The notes under the pieces are model-generated. The model made no database searches. It was not told the origin of the DNA and was given only the letters and a program-made list of their open reading frames with translations. From NCBI RefSeq assembly GCF_018403685.1, contig NZ_BOVK01000006.1:1-64000 (forward strand): DNA of 64,000 nucleotides. The letters are read 5' to 3'. Positions 9,664 through 19,020 of this stretch are shown piece by piece (within the stretch, counting starts at the first letter, position 1; each line of letters opens with the position of its first letter). Both the position numbers and the translations under genes were made by a program. The DNA is from Xylanibacillus composti. Its GTDB lineage: Bacteria; Bacillota; Bacilli; Paenibacillales; K13.

Positions 9664-10032
9664 ATGGTAGTAAGAGGTATCCGCGGAGCAACGACAGTCG
9701 AGCGCAACGAAGAACAAGAGATCCTCGAGGAAAGCATACGCCTGCTGAATGCGATCGTGGAAGAGAACGGCATCGCGCCTGAAGATATTGCAAGCGTGTT
9801 TGTAACCGTTACGCATGATCTGGATGCAACATTCCCGGCCAGCGCCATTCGCCAGATGGAAGGCTGGGAACTGGTGCCGCTGATGTGCTCGCTGGAAATT
9901 CCGGTAAAGAACAGTCTGCCCCGGTGCATTCGGCTGATGGTCATGGTCAACACAGAGAAGAAGCAGAACGAGGTTGTCCATGTGTATTTGAATGAAGCCA
10001 AAAAGCTGCGCCCCGACTTAGCTGGCGCCTAG
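9664..10032 (+). CDS. aroH: Chorismate mutase, AroH type
   Basis: Trimeric monofunctional chorismate mutase making prephenate for tyrosine and phenylalanine. Residue numbering matches the well-studied B. subtilis enzyme exactly: R7, C75, E78 and R90 are all present. The length of 122 residues is standard. It lies 3 bases after aroB, so it is co-translated, and it ends the aro unit before a large hairpin. Confidence 0.97.
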   Translation: MVVRGIRGATTVERNEEQEILEESIRLLNAIVEENGIAPEDIASVFVTVTHDLDATFPASAIRQMEGWELVPLMCSLEIPVKNSLPRCIRLMVMVNTEKKQNEVVHVYLNEAKKLRPDLAGA

Positions 10033-10050
10033 TTCTAGGCAGCTTCGGAC

Positions 10051-10090
10051 ACCGCCTTCCGCTCATGGGAGGATCATGCGGAAGGGCGGT
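10051..10090 (+). terminator. GC-rich hairpin after aroH, no T-tract
   Basis: ACCGCCTTCCGC at 10051-10062 pairs with GCGGAAGGGCGGT at 10078-10090 with one bulged G. No run of T follows, so it may slow or protect transcripts rather than terminate cleanly. Confidence 0.45.
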
Positions 10091-10095
10091 ATTCG

Positions 10096-10124
10096 TTGAC
10101 GCAAGAGGACGCATACTGTATGAT
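10096..10124 (+). promoter_or_regulatory. Sigma-A promoter of the trp operon
   Basis: TTGACG at 10096-10101, 17-base spacer, TATGAT at 10119-10124. The start would be near 10131, giving a leader of about 385 bases before trpE. Confidence 0.85.
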
Positions 10125-10131
10125 GGGAATA

Positions 10132-10232
10132 GCCGATGGAGTATCGGCGGCGCAGTTTGGATGGAGATCGGACAGCGCTAGCAGAGGTAGCAGAGCAGAG
10201 GAAGAAGAGTTGAGCAGAGTGCCAGAGCAGAG
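10132..10232 (+). promoter_or_regulatory. trp leader: 5' stem-loop and TRAP-like triplet repeats
   Basis: Right at the expected transcript start, GCCGAT (10132-10137) and ATCGGC (10143-10148) form a 5' stem-loop. Ten GAG or TAG triplets follow at 10179, 10184, 10188, 10193, 10198, 10207, 10212, 10217, 10225 and 10230, mostly two bases apart; an isolated GAG lies at 10164. This matches the B. subtilis trp leader bound by the TRAP (MtrB) ring, which also has a 5' stem-loop and eleven GAG/UAG triplets. Two spacers (6 and 5 bases) are irregular. mtrB is not in the window; in Bacillus it lies just upstream of hepS, which is at the left edge here. Confidence 0.72.
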
Positions 10233-10450
10233 CCCGCTTGCATGGTATCCTAATGTCCAGGGAACCAGGCTGGAGGAGCCGTTTTCGTGCAGAGAGGCAT
10301 GGCTGATCGATCCGGATGGGTATGCTGCAAGCGCGCAGCTTAGACACTCGCATCGGCTATGCAGTTCGCGGCTGCGGTCGCGCGTACATGCATGAATAGG
10401 TTCGCGATGCCGGATGCAAGTTTCTGATAGGCTTGAATATCAACTTTTCC

Positions 10451-10474
10451 CTCTACTGCGTGTAGAGTTTTTTT
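10451..10474 (+). terminator. Attenuator-type terminator before trpE
   Basis: CTCTAC at 10451-10456 pairs with GTAGAG at 10462-10467 around a 5-base loop, followed by seven T. It is 43 bases before trpE and inside the trp leader, so it is a likely attenuator. It lies about 220 bases after the triplet repeats, much further than in B. subtilis; I could not identify the competing antiterminator with confidence. Confidence 0.75.
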
Positions 10475-10516
10475 ATTTGTACGGCATTTTTTTGCAGAAA
10501 AGAGGAGGAGCGCTAC

Positions 10517-12082
10517 ATGTACAGTCCCATATTGTCTGAGGTGCAGGAGCTTGCCGCACAGGGGTACAATTTGATTCCCGTATCCCGCAGAGTGCTCGCG
10601 GATACGGAAACCCCGATTCGCGTATTCCACCATTTGTATCAGGAGAAATATGCCTTTCTGTTGGAAAGTGTGGAGGGCGGGGCCAAATGGGGACGGTACT
10701 CCTTCATCGGAACCGATCCGTTCCTTTCCTTCCGCGGGAAGGACGGGAGGCTCGTATTGGAGCAGGGCGGCAGGGAGCGGGTGCTGCAGGGCAAGCCCTT
10801 GGCAGCCTTGAAGGAAACGCTGGCTGCTTACCGCAGTCCGGACTTGCCCGGATTTCCGCGATTCACAGGAGGAGCGGTTGGATTTTTCGGCTATGATTTG
10901 CTCGGTTACTATGAGAAGCTGCCCGCTCATCAAGTGGATGATCTCGGGATGGACGACATCCGCTTTATGTTTTGCGATCAGGTGATTGTCTTCGACCACT
11001 TCAAGCAGCAGCTCATGGTGATCGCCAACGCGCATATTCCGAACGGCGCGGATGAAGCGGCGGTAGCGGAAGCTTATGCAGCCGCATGCGAGCGTGTGGA
11101 GGAGATGCTAATTCGGCTGCAGAAGCCGGTATCCGTGCCGCAGTCGGAGCAAGGGGCCGTTCCGGTCCAGCCGGACATCGGCGACATTCGCTCGAATGTG
11201 AGCAAGCAAACCTACATGGACAACGTTGACAAGGCCAAGGAGTACATTCGCGCCGGGGATATCTTCCAAGTGGTGCTGTCCCAGCGGTTTGAAACCGATA
11301 CATTCGTGTCGCCACTCCAGGTATACCGCGTGCTGCGCACGATGAATCCATCGCCCTACATGTACGTGCTGAAGATGGGGGAGGAAGTTATCGTCGGCAC
11401 CTCGCCAGAGCTGCTTGTGCGAGTGGAAGGCGATCAGGTGGAGACCCGTCCGATCGCCGGGACACGGCCACGCGGACGCGACGAGGAGCATGATCTGATG
11501 CTGGAGAAGGACCTGCTTGCTGACGAGAAGGAACGGGCGGAGCACTTGATGCTGGTCGACCTTGGGCGCAATGACATCGGCCGGGTGGCGAAGTTCGGCA
11601 GTGTGCACTGCGACAGCTTCATGGAGATTGAACGCTACTCCCATGTCATGCATATTGTCTCCAATGTTACTGGCAAGCTCCGCGCAGACAAGGATTTCTT
11701 CGATGCCTTCCTCTCCTGCTTGCCGGCGGGAACCGTTTCCGGCGCTCCAAAGCTGCGGGCGATGGAGATCATCGCGGAGCTGGAGCGGGAAGCGCGCGGC
11801 ATCTATGCCGGCGCCATCGGGTACTTGGGCTTCTCGGGCAACCTTGACACGTGCATTACCATTCGCACGATTTTGTTCAAGAACGGGAGAGCTTATGTCC
11901 AAGCCGGTGCAGGCATCGTCTATGATTCGGTGCCGGAGAAGGAGTTCGAAGAGACAGAGAACAAGGCGAAAGCGCTATTGACCGCGATACGCACTGCAGA
12001 GCTTATGTTCCCGAGAGATGCGGAACGTGAATCGTCAACGGTCAACCAGGATTATTATGCCGTTCCCCCTGCTGCGAACTAG
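10517..12082 (+). CDS. trpE: Anthranilate synthase component I
   Basis: Converts chorismate and ammonia or glutamine to anthranilate, the first committed tryptophan step. The tryptophan feedback motif LLES is at about residue 43, and the C-terminal chorismate-binding domain has GTVSGAPKLRAMEII and AGAGIVYDSVPEKEFEET. It has 521 residues. The ATG follows GAGGAGGAG. No glutamine amidotransferase (trpG) is in the operon, so the partner is probably a shared PabA-type subunit elsewhere, as in Bacillus. Confidence 0.96.
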   Translation: MYSPILSEVQELAAQGYNLIPVSRRVLADTETPIRVFHHLYQEKYAFLLESVEGGAKWGRYSFIGTDPFLSFRGKDGRLVLEQGGRERVLQGKPLAALKETLAAYRSPDLPGFPRFTGGAVGFFGYDLLGYYEKLPAHQVDDLGMDDIRFMFCDQVIVFDHFKQQLMVIANAHIPNGADEAAVAEAYAAACERVEEMLIRLQKPVSVPQSEQGAVPVQPDIGDIRSNVSKQTYMDNVDKAKEYIRAGDIFQVVLSQRFETDTFVSPLQVYRVLRTMNPSPYMYVLKMGEEVIVGTSPELLVRVEGDQVETRPIAGTRPRGRDEEHDLMLEKDLLADEKERAEHLMLVDLGRNDIGRVAKFGSVHCDSFMEIERYSHVMHIVSNVTGKLRADKDFFDAFLSCLPAGTVSGAPKLRAMEIIAELEREARGIYAGAIGYLGFSGNLDTCITIRTILFKNGRAYVQAGAGIVYDSVPEKEFEETENKAKALLTAIRTAELMFPRDAERESSTVNQDYYAVPPAAN

Positions 12083-12142
12083 GTGACGGCACACGGCCAA
12101 CGCGTTATCCAAGCCTTATCCAAGTAGAGGAGGAGAAACAAG

Positions 12143-13177
12143 ATGGGAGATATGATGAAGGAGGCCCTGGCCAAGCTGATTCAGGGCCACAGTCTGAGCC
12201 GGGAGGATTCGCGCAGCGTCATGAGCTGCATTATGGAAGGCGAGGCGACGCCAGCGCAAATTGCTTCGCTGGTCACAATTTTGCGCATGAAGGGCGAAAG
12301 CATCGATGAGATTGCAGGCTTTGCCGAAATTATGCGGGGCAAGGCGAGCCGGGTGGAAACCGAGCGCCGCAGTCTGCTTGACACTTGCGGCACTGGCGGC
12401 GACGGCATGAACACGTTCAACATATCGACGGCGGCCGCGATAATCGCGGCTGCTGGCGGAGTCCGTGTTGCCAAGCACGGCAACCGCGCTGCTTCCAGCA
12501 AGAGCGGCAGCGCCGATGTATTGGAAGCGCTAGGCGTGCAGATTACGCTGAATCATGAACAGGCGGCACGCTGCTTGGATGAAGTGGGCTTATGCTTCAT
12601 GTTCGCGCAGGTATTCCACCAATCGATGAAGCATGCGGCGGCGCCCCGCAAGGAGATCGGGTTCCGCACAATCTTCAATATGCTCGGGCCGCTGACGAAT
12701 CCTGCAGGCGCCGACCGCCAGCTGATGGGGGTGTTCGAGCGGCGCAGAACTGAAGTGCTTGCTCTTGTGCTGCGTGAGCTCGGTTTGTACCGCGCGTTGG
12801 TGGTATGCAGTCATGACGGGCTTGATGAAATCAGCATTTCGGCGCCAACGCAGATCACAGAGCTTCGCAATGACGCGATCCAAACCTTCGATGTAACGCC
12901 CGAGGAGCTTGGGCTGAAGCAGTATGAAATGCGCGACGTTGTCGGCGGGGATGCGCGTGAGAATGCGGAAATCATCCGCCAAGTATTTGCCGGCAAGAAA
13001 GGCGCGGCCCGCGATATTGTGCTGGCCAATGCAGGCGCATGCTTCTACTTGGACGAGCAGGCGGACAGCCTGCGCGATGGCGTGGAGCTTGCCGGGCGTA
13101 TCGTAGACAGCGGCATAGCAATGGAAAAACTGGAGCACCTGGTTAGGGTGACAAAGGAGCTGGCCCATGTTTCTTGA
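12143..13177 (+). CDS. trpD: Anthranilate phosphoribosyltransferase
   Basis: Joins anthranilate to PRPP. The PRPP and magnesium site CGTGGDGMNTFNIS is near residues 81-94, and KHGNRAASSKSGSAD follows. Length of 344 residues is normal and there is no fused amidotransferase domain. It follows trpE after a 60-base gap with AGGAGGAG at about 12127, and overlaps trpC by 11 bases. Confidence 0.96.
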   Translation: MGDMMKEALAKLIQGHSLSREDSRSVMSCIMEGEATPAQIASLVTILRMKGESIDEIAGFAEIMRGKASRVETERRSLLDTCGTGGDGMNTFNISTAAAIIAAAGGVRVAKHGNRAASSKSGSADVLEALGVQITLNHEQAARCLDEVGLCFMFAQVFHQSMKHAAAPRKEIGFRTIFNMLGPLTNPAGADRQLMGVFERRRTEVLALVLRELGLYRALVVCSHDGLDEISISAPTQITELRNDAIQTFDVTPEELGLKQYEMRDVVGGDARENAEIIRQVFAGKKGAARDIVLANAGACFYLDEQADSLRDGVELAGRIVDSGIAMEKLEHLVRVTKELAHVS

Positions 13178-13958
13178 TCGGATTGTCGCAACCAAAAAGC
13201 AGGAAGTGGAGCAGTTGAAGGCGAGCAAGCCCAGGCTTGCCGATTGGGAACCGCAATTGCGGGATTGGAAGCCTTGCCGGGGCTTCGAACATGCGCTGAC
13301 TCAGGGACGCCGTCGGGACATTGGCTTGATTGCCGAAGTGAAGAAGGCATCCCCGTCCAAAGGGCTGATCCGCGAAGATTTCGATCCGGTAGCACTGGCC
13401 CGCACCTATGAGCAAGCGCAGGCGGATTGCATCTCGGTATTGACGGATCGCCAATATTTCCAAGGCGCCAATGAATATTTGACGCGTGTATCCGAAGCGG
13501 TAGCCGTACCTTTGCTGCGCAAGGATTTTATCATTGATCCGCTGCAGATTTATGAAGCGCGTGCTATCGGCGCGGACGCCATATTGCTTATTGCGGCTAT
13601 TCTGACGAAGCAGCAGATGGCCGACTTCCTGCGCGAAGCCCGGAGCTTGGGCATGGATGTGCTCGTTGAGGTGCATGACAGCGCGGAGCTGGAGCAGGTG
13701 CTGGAGCTGGACGCGACCTTGATCGGCATCAATAACCGAGATTTGCGTACGTTTCATACTGATCTGCAGACTACCGAAAAGCTGATCGGGCAAATCCGCA
13801 AGGAGGCAACGGTTGTCAGCGAAAGCGGCATCGCTGCTCCCCAGGATCTGCAGTACTTGAAACAGATCGGAGCCCAGGCGGTTTTGATAGGCGAGCATTT
13901 CATGCGGCAGCCGGATGTCGGGCAGGCGGTTCGCGACCTGATGGAGGGGCGGGCATGA
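13167..13958 (+). CDS. trpC: Indole-3-glycerol phosphate synthase
   Basis: TIM-barrel enzyme closing the indole ring from CdRP. Conserved segments are LIAEVKKASPSKGLI (catalytic lysine), LLRKDFIIDPLQIYEARA, INNRDLRTF and VVSESGI, in that order. It has 263 residues and is not fused to trpF, which follows as a separate gene with a 4-base overlap (ATGA). Confidence 0.96.
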   Translation: MFLDRIVATKKQEVEQLKASKPRLADWEPQLRDWKPCRGFEHALTQGRRRDIGLIAEVKKASPSKGLIREDFDPVALARTYEQAQADCISVLTDRQYFQGANEYLTRVSEAVAVPLLRKDFIIDPLQIYEARAIGADAILLIAAILTKQQMADFLREARSLGMDVLVEVHDSAELEQVLELDATLIGINNRDLRTFHTDLQTTEKLIGQIRKEATVVSESGIAAPQDLQYLKQIGAQAVLIGEHFMRQPDVGQAVRDLMEGRA

Positions 13959-14632
13959 CCCGAGCGATGGTGAAAATCTGTGGACTGCGTTCGGGCGAAA
14001 TGGTAGAATCAGTAGGACGTTTGCCCGTAGATTATATCGGTCTGGTGTTTGCCGAAAGCAGGCGCAAGGTGACACCGCAGGAGGCAGGGGGATGGATTCG
14101 AATGCTGCGCAAGCAAGCTGACAGACCGCTTGCTGCAGGAGTGTTCGTCAACCCGTCGATGGCGGAGCTTCAGTCCGTCATGGCCGAGGCGCCATTAGAT
14201 ATGATTCAGCTGCACGGCAGCGAATCGCCTTCCTTCTGCAAGACGGTGAAGGAGGGCTGGCCGAAAGCGGAAGTGTTCAAGGCCATCTCTATTCCGGCAC
14301 GCAGCACGACGGTTTCACCTGAGACCGTCGCCGAACAATGCGCCCCTTATCTCGGTTCTATAGATGGACTGCTGCTGGATACGTACGATCCCCATGTTGG
14401 CGGAGGAAGCGGCAAGACCTTTCAATGGTCGGTTATTCCTTTCTATCAGGCTTGGGCACGCGCCAAGAAGTTGCCGCTGTTCGTGGCAGGCGGCTTGCAT
14501 GAGGGCAACGTGCGGGAGCTGCTCGACCAGTACGCGCCGGACGGTGTGGACGTATCAAGCGGGGTAGAAACGGACGGAATAAAGGATCTCAATAAAATTC
14601 AAGGCTTCCTGGAAAGGATGGAAAGAAAATGA
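13955..14632 (+). CDS. trpF: Phosphoribosylanthranilate isomerase
   Basis: TIM-barrel isomerase converting PRA to CdRP. The catalytic cysteine lies in KICGLRSGE at the N-terminus and the catalytic aspartate in [29 protein letters not shown] binds phosphate. It has 225 residues. It overlaps both neighbours by 4 bases, indicating tight coupling within the trp operon. Confidence 0.95.
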   Translation: MTRAMVKICGLRSGEMVESVGRLPVDYIGLVFAESRRKVTPQEAGGWIRMLRKQADRPLAAGVFVNPSMAELQSVMAEAPLDMIQLHGSESPSFCKTVKEGWPKAEVFKAISIPARSTTVSPETVAEQCAPYLGSIDGLLLDTYDPHVGGGSGKTFQWSVIPFYQAWARAKKLPLFVAGGLHEGNVRELLDQYAPDGVDVSSGVETDGIKDLNKIQGFLERMERK

Positions 14633-15834
14633 AGCAATGGCCGGACGAGCACGGACGATTTGGCCAATTCGGCGGCCGCTACGTGCCCGAGACGTTAATG
14701 AATGCGCTCATGGAGCTTGAAGACGCATATCGCCGCTATTCGGCGGAGCCGGATTTTCAGGAAGAAATCCGTTATTTGCTGCGGGAATATTCAGGCCGCC
14801 AGACGCCGCTGTACTACGCGAAGCGGCTGACAGAGGAACTGGGCGGCGCCAAGATTTACTTGAAACGAGAGGATTTGAACCATACAGGCGCACACAAGAT
14901 CAACAATGCGATTGGTCAGGCAGTGCTGGCCAAGCGTATGGGAAAAACGAAAATCATTGCCGAGACCGGCGCCGGGCAGCATGGAGTAGCTTCGGCTACG
15001 GTAGCTGCCTTGCTTGGACTGGAATGCAAGGTGTTCATGGGCGAGGAAGACATGCGCCGCCAAAAGCTGAACGTCTTCCGCATGCGCTTGCTTGGCGCTG
15101 AGGTCGTACCGGTCACTTCCGGCACGCGCACCTTGAAGGATGCCTGCAACGAGACGCTTCGCTACTGGGTCAGCCACGTGCAGGATACGTATTATATTTT
15201 GGGCTCGGCAACAGGCCCGCATCCATATCCTATGATCGTGCGCGACTTTCAGCGCATCATCGGCGATGAGACGAAAGCGCAAATTCTTGAGCTGGAAGGC
15301 CGCCTGCCTGATGCAATCGTCGCTTGCGTAGGCGGAGGCAGCAATGCCATCGGCATGTTTTACCCGTTCGTTGAGGATCAGGCGGTTCGCTTGATCGGTG
15401 TGGAAGCAGCCGGACACGGGGTCGATACGGAACAGCATGCGGCCACGATGTCGAAAGGCTCGCACGGGGTGTTCCAGGGCTCCTTCAGCTACTTGCTTCA
15501 AGACGAATACGGCCAAGTGCTGCCGGCTCATTCGATTTCCGCCGGTCTCGATTATCCGGGGATTGGTCCGGAGCATTCCTATCTGAAGGATGCCGAGCGA
15601 GCCGAATACGTGCCCGCAACCGACGAGGAAGCGCTCGATGGCGTGCAGCTGCTGAGCCGGACCGAAGGCATTATCCCTGCTTTGGAAAGCGCCCATGCTA
15701 TCGCTTATGCGGCGAAGCTCGCGCCGCAGATGGGCAAGGACGAGCTGCTGGTCGTCAATTTGTCCGGACGCGGGGACAAGGACGTCGAGGCGATTATGGA
15801 GCATTTGGGAGGTAGTGCGGATGGAGTCCACTAA
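14629..15834 (+). CDS. trpB: Tryptophan synthase beta chain
   Basis: PLP enzyme that condenses indole with serine, working as an alpha2-beta2 complex with TrpA. The cofactor lysine is K90 in [18 protein letters not shown] binds the PLP phosphate. The 401-residue sequence has the short [12 protein letters not shown] start typical of TrpB1, not TrpB2. It overlaps trpA by 14 bases. Confidence 0.97.
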   Translation: MKQWPDEHGRFGQFGGRYVPETLMNALMELEDAYRRYSAEPDFQEEIRYLLREYSGRQTPLYYAKRLTEELGGAKIYLKREDLNHTGAHKINNAIGQAVLAKRMGKTKIIAETGAGQHGVASATVAALLGLECKVFMGEEDMRRQKLNVFRMRLLGAEVVPVTSGTRTLKDACNETLRYWVSHVQDTYYILGSATGPHPYPMIVRDFQRIIGDETKAQILELEGRLPDAIVACVGGGSNAIGMFYPFVEDQAVRLIGVEAAGHGVDTEQHAATMSKGSHGVFQGSFSYLLQDEYGQVLPAHSISAGLDYPGIGPEHSYLKDAERAEYVPATDEEALDGVQLLSRTEGIIPALESAHAIAYAAKLAPQMGKDELLVVNLSGRGDKDVEAIMEHLGGSADGVH

Positions 15835-16648
15835 GGTGAACAATGCAATCGACGAGGCATTTGCCGCCAGCAGGAAGCGGGGAGAAGCGCTGTTCATGCC
15901 TTTTCTCACCGTGGGCGATCCTGAACCGGCTGCAACCATTGAAATTCTGAAAGTGCTGGAAGAGTGCGGGGCAGGCATGGTAGAGCTAGGTGTGCCTTAT
16001 TCGGATCCTCTGGCCGATGGCCCGGTCATTCAACGCGCTTCGGAACGGGCGCTCCGCCACCGGATCACGATCCGCCAGTGCATCGCTATCGCCAAGGAAG
16101 CAAGGGAAGCAGGCGTCACCATTCCGTTTATTTTGTTCAGTTACTATAATCCGGTGCTGCAGACCGGGATCGAGCTTGTGATGCAGGAAGCGGCAGAGGC
16201 CGGCATCAGCGGGCTGATTATTCCGGACCTGCCGCATGAGGAGGACGGCCCTGCCCGCGAGGCTTGCGCCAAGCATGGGCTGCACCTCATTCCGCTCGTA
16301 GCCCCTACCTCGGAGCAGCGGATTCAGCGGATCGTCTCCAAGGCGTCCGGATTTATATACTGTGTCTCATCATTGGGCGTAACGGGCATGCGCGCCCAGT
16401 TCCATGACGGCATCGACCAGTTTCTGAACACGGTCAAGCAAGCTGCGTCACTGCCGATCGCAATCGGCTTTGGCATCTCCAATGCGGAGCAATTCAAGCG
16501 CTTCTCCGGAATCTGTGACGGTATTGTGGTCGGAAGTGCAATCGTGCATCAGATTGAAAAATCGGCGCCGCTGCTGGATTCGGTCGCGGAACGCGAGCGA
16601 GGGCTAGAGCAAATTCGAGAGTTTGTTCTGCAGCTAAGAGGACAGTAA
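15821..16648 (+). CDS. trpA: Tryptophan synthase alpha chain
   Basis: Cleaves indole-3-glycerol phosphate to indole, which is channelled to TrpB. Catalytic E55 and D66 lie in [15 protein letters not shown], the equivalents of E49 and D60 in E. coli. I start at the ATG at 15821 with GGGAGG at 15808-15813; the longer frame starting at 15695 lies inside trpB. Length is 275 residues. It is the last trp gene; a weak inverted repeat without T-tract follows. Confidence 0.96.
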   Translation: MESTKVNNAIDEAFAASRKRGEALFMPFLTVGDPEPAATIEILKVLEECGAGMVELGVPYSDPLADGPVIQRASERALRHRITIRQCIAIAKEAREAGVTIPFILFSYYNPVLQTGIELVMQEAAEAGISGLIIPDLPHEEDGPAREACAKHGLHLIPLVAPTSEQRIQRIVSKASGFIYCVSSLGVTGMRAQFHDGIDQFLNTVKQAASLPIAIGFGISNAEQFKRFSGICDGIVVGSAIVHQIEKSAPLLDSVAERERGLEQIREFVLQLRGQ

Positions 16649-16747
16649 GCAGCAGGTTATATCCACCGTATGCGAACGTGGTCTTTTCACATTGCCTCCT
16701 GCTTCATTGAATAACAGAAATCGATCAGGAAAAGGGGTTTTGTCAAG

Positions 16748-17842
16748 ATGAAGCCGAAATCACGTATTGTTCATTTGCCCGTATATCAGCCGGGCAAGCC
16801 GATTGAGGAAGTCAAGCGGGAACTCGGGCTGGACAAAGTCATCAAGCTGGCGTCGAACGAAAATCCGTTCGGCTGCTCGCCGAAAGCGCGGGAAGCCATA
16901 CTTGCCGAGCTCGATTCCACACATATTTATCCGGACGGGGGGGCTGTTGCTCTAACGGCAGCTCTAAGCGAGCGGCTGGGCGTTCAGCCGAACCAGATTA
17001 TCTTCGGAGCAGGCTCGGACGAAGTGATCCTGATGCTGACACGCGCCTACTTGCTGCCCGGAGACGAAACCGTAATGGCCACCCACACGTTCCCCCAGTA
17101 TAAGCACAATGCGGAAATAGAAGGAGCTACGGTGATTGAGGTTCCTCTTAAGGACGGAAAGCACGATCTGGAGGCGATGCTTGCGGCATGCACAGAGAAG
17201 ACGAAAATCGTCTGGATTTGCAATCCGAACAACCCGACCGGAACGATTGTGACCCATGCCGAGGTCGAGCAATTTATGCGCGGCTGCTCGCCCGAAACGA
17301 TGGTGGTGCTCGATGAGGCCTATGTGGAATATATCGCAACACCGGACTTTCCGGATGGCCTGTCGCTCTTGAAGCAGTATCCGAATTTGGTGCTGCTGCG
17401 GACATTTTCCAAGATCTATGGTCTGGCTTCCTTGCGCATCGGCTACGGAGTCGGACATCCGGATGTGATTCATGCTGTCAATCAAGTGAGAGAGCCGTTC
17501 AATACTACGCGGTATGGCCAGGCAGCGGCGCTGGCTTCATTGGGAGATGACTCATTCGTGAAGGAGTGCCGCGAGCGCAATCTCGAAGGCATCCAACTGA
17601 TTCAAGGAAGGCTGGATGAACTGGGGCTGGACTATTTCCCTGCATACGGCAATTTCATCATGATTCATACAGGACGTCCGGCATTGGCCGTATTCGAAGC
17701 GCTCCTTCGCCATGGCATCATCGTGCGCGGCGGACATAGTCTCGGCTATCCGGAGTCCATTCGCGTCACGGTCGGCAGCCGTGAAGAGAACGAGGCGTTT
17801 TTGATTGCGCTGGAGGACGTGTTGAAAACCGTTAGCGCATAG
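16748..17842 (+). CDS. hisC: Histidinol-phosphate / aromatic aminotransferase
   Basis: Fold-type I PLP aminotransferase. In Bacillus the enzyme in this position serves both histidine synthesis and the last step of tyrosine and phenylalanine synthesis, which explains its place between trpA and tyrA. Conserved segments are SNENPFGCSP, NPNNPTGT, DEAYVEY and the PLP lysine in FSKIYGLASLRIGYG near residue 223. It has 364 residues. The 99-base gap after trpA has no clear promoter. Confidence 0.94.
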   Translation: MKPKSRIVHLPVYQPGKPIEEVKRELGLDKVIKLASNENPFGCSPKAREAILAELDSTHIYPDGGAVALTAALSERLGVQPNQIIFGAGSDEVILMLTRAYLLPGDETVMATHTFPQYKHNAEIEGATVIEVPLKDGKHDLEAMLAACTEKTKIVWICNPNNPTGTIVTHAEVEQFMRGCSPETMVVLDEAYVEYIATPDFPDGLSLLKQYPNLVLLRTFSKIYGLASLRIGYGVGHPDVIHAVNQVREPFNTTRYGQAAALASLGDDSFVKECRERNLEGIQLIQGRLDELGLDYFPAYGNFIMIHTGRPALAVFEALLRHGIIVRGGHSLGYPESIRVTVGSREENEAFLIALEDVLKTVSA

Positions 17843-17854
17843 GAGGTTGAGAGA

Positions 17855-18946
17855 GTGACAAAAGTAGCCATTTTTGGCGTCGGCCTGATCGGCGGCTCGC
17901 TTGCCTTGTGCTTGAAGGGCAAGCCGGGCCTCCGGGTGGCAGGCCATTCGAATAATCCGGCATCTGTGGACAAATATTTGAAGCGCGGTGTGGTGGATGA
18001 GGCGACGACATCGATGGAGGAAGCTGCGCGAGATGCCGATTTTATCTTTCTCTGTGTGCCGGTCGGCTGTCTGGAAGACTATCTTCAAAAATTGAACGGC
18101 ATGCGGCTAAAGCCGGGATGCATCATCAGCGATGTAGGCAGTACAAAAAGAACGGTGATGGATGCTGCCAAGTCGCTGCATTGGGAGAATGTGCATTTCA
18201 TCGGGGGACATCCGATGGCAGGCAAGGAGCAGTCGGGCGTCGAGGCCGCAACATCGCACCTGTTCGAGAATGCGTTCTATGTGCTTACACCGGACGAATC
18301 GACGCCTGCCCTAGAAGTGGAGCGCTTGGAGCAGCTGCTTGCCCACACCCGCGCCCATATTGTCAAGATGGCGCCAGCTCAGCATGATGATATCGTGGGC
18401 GCAGTCAGTCATCTTCCTCATGTCATTGCCGTGGCGCTTGTCAATCAGGTTGCAGATTACAACGAGGAGAATGACCTCTATGAGCGTCTAGCAGCTGGAG
18501 GCTTTCGGGACATCACGCGCATTGCATCGAGCGACCCGATTATTTGGCGCGACATCTTGCTTAACAACCGCTCCGTTGTGCTTCGCCTGCTTGAGGATTG
18601 GAAGGAGAGAATGGACGGGTTCATCGACATGCTGAACAAGGAGGACGGCGCTGGAATAGAGTCGGAGTTCATGAAGGCGGGGAGCTTTCGGAACGCTCTG
18701 CCGGAGCGGCGCAAGGGAGTCATTCACTCTACCTTTGATGTATATGTGGATGTCCCGGATCATCCCGGCGTAGTTGGTGAAATTGCCGGCCAGCTGGGCA
18801 GCCGCCAGATCAACTTGAGCAACATCCAAATTATGGAGAGTCGCCTTGACGTACCGGGAGTGATGCGGTTGTCCTTCCGGGAGGAAGAACAGCTGGATCG
18901 GGCTGTTGAAGTGCTGAAAGAACTGGGGTATTCGCTGCATTTCTAA
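17855..18946 (+). CDS. tyrA: Prephenate dehydrogenase with ACT domain
   Basis: NAD-dependent oxidative decarboxylation of prephenate to 4-hydroxyphenylpyruvate for tyrosine. The N-terminal nucleotide fold has FGVGLIGGSLAL, and GGHPMAGKEQSGVEAA is the prephenate-binding segment. The C-terminal part (from about residue 293, YVDVPDHPGVVGEIAGQLG) is an ACT domain, likely for tyrosine feedback. The start is GTG at 17855 with AGGAGGT at 17841-17847. aroA/aroE, which follows tyrA in B. subtilis, is absent here. Confidence 0.95.
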   Translation: MTKVAIFGVGLIGGSLALCLKGKPGLRVAGHSNNPASVDKYLKRGVVDEATTSMEEAARDADFIFLCVPVGCLEDYLQKLNGMRLKPGCIISDVGSTKRTVMDAAKSLHWENVHFIGGHPMAGKEQSGVEAATSHLFENAFYVLTPDESTPALEVERLEQLLAHTRAHIVKMAPAQHDDIVGAVSHLPHVIAVALVNQVADYNEENDLYERLAAGGFRDITRIASSDPIIWRDILLNNRSVVLRLLEDWKERMDGFIDMLNKEDGAGIESEFMKAGSFRNALPERRKGVIHSTFDVYVDVPDHPGVVGEIAGQLGSRQINLSNIQIMESRLDVPGVMRLSFREEEQLDRAVEVLKELGYSLHF

Positions 18947-18985
18947 GTTTTTTTCAAAATAAATGAAGAAATTTCTTTTATAGTG

Positions 18986-19014
18986 TTGACAAAATGAAAA
19001 CGGATTCATATAAT
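18986..19014 (+). promoter_or_regulatory. Perfect-consensus sigma-A promoter
   Basis: TTGACA at 18986-18991, exactly 17 bases, TATAAT at 19009-19014. No gene starts close behind it; the only downstream structure within 100 bases is a terminator. Confidence 0.85.
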
Positions 19015-19020
19015 AAAAGT

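Noticed and set aside
14791-15978. Long minus-strand open frame of 395 residues across trpB
   Set aside because: It lies antisense inside a clearly real gene, has low-complexity arginine/histidine/leucine character and no ribosome site; a shadow frame caused by codon bias.
16647-16705. Inverted repeat AAGCAGCAGG/CCTCCTGCTT after trpA, as a terminator
   Set aside because: It has a mismatch, a long loop and no T-tract, and trpA to hisC is normally read through.
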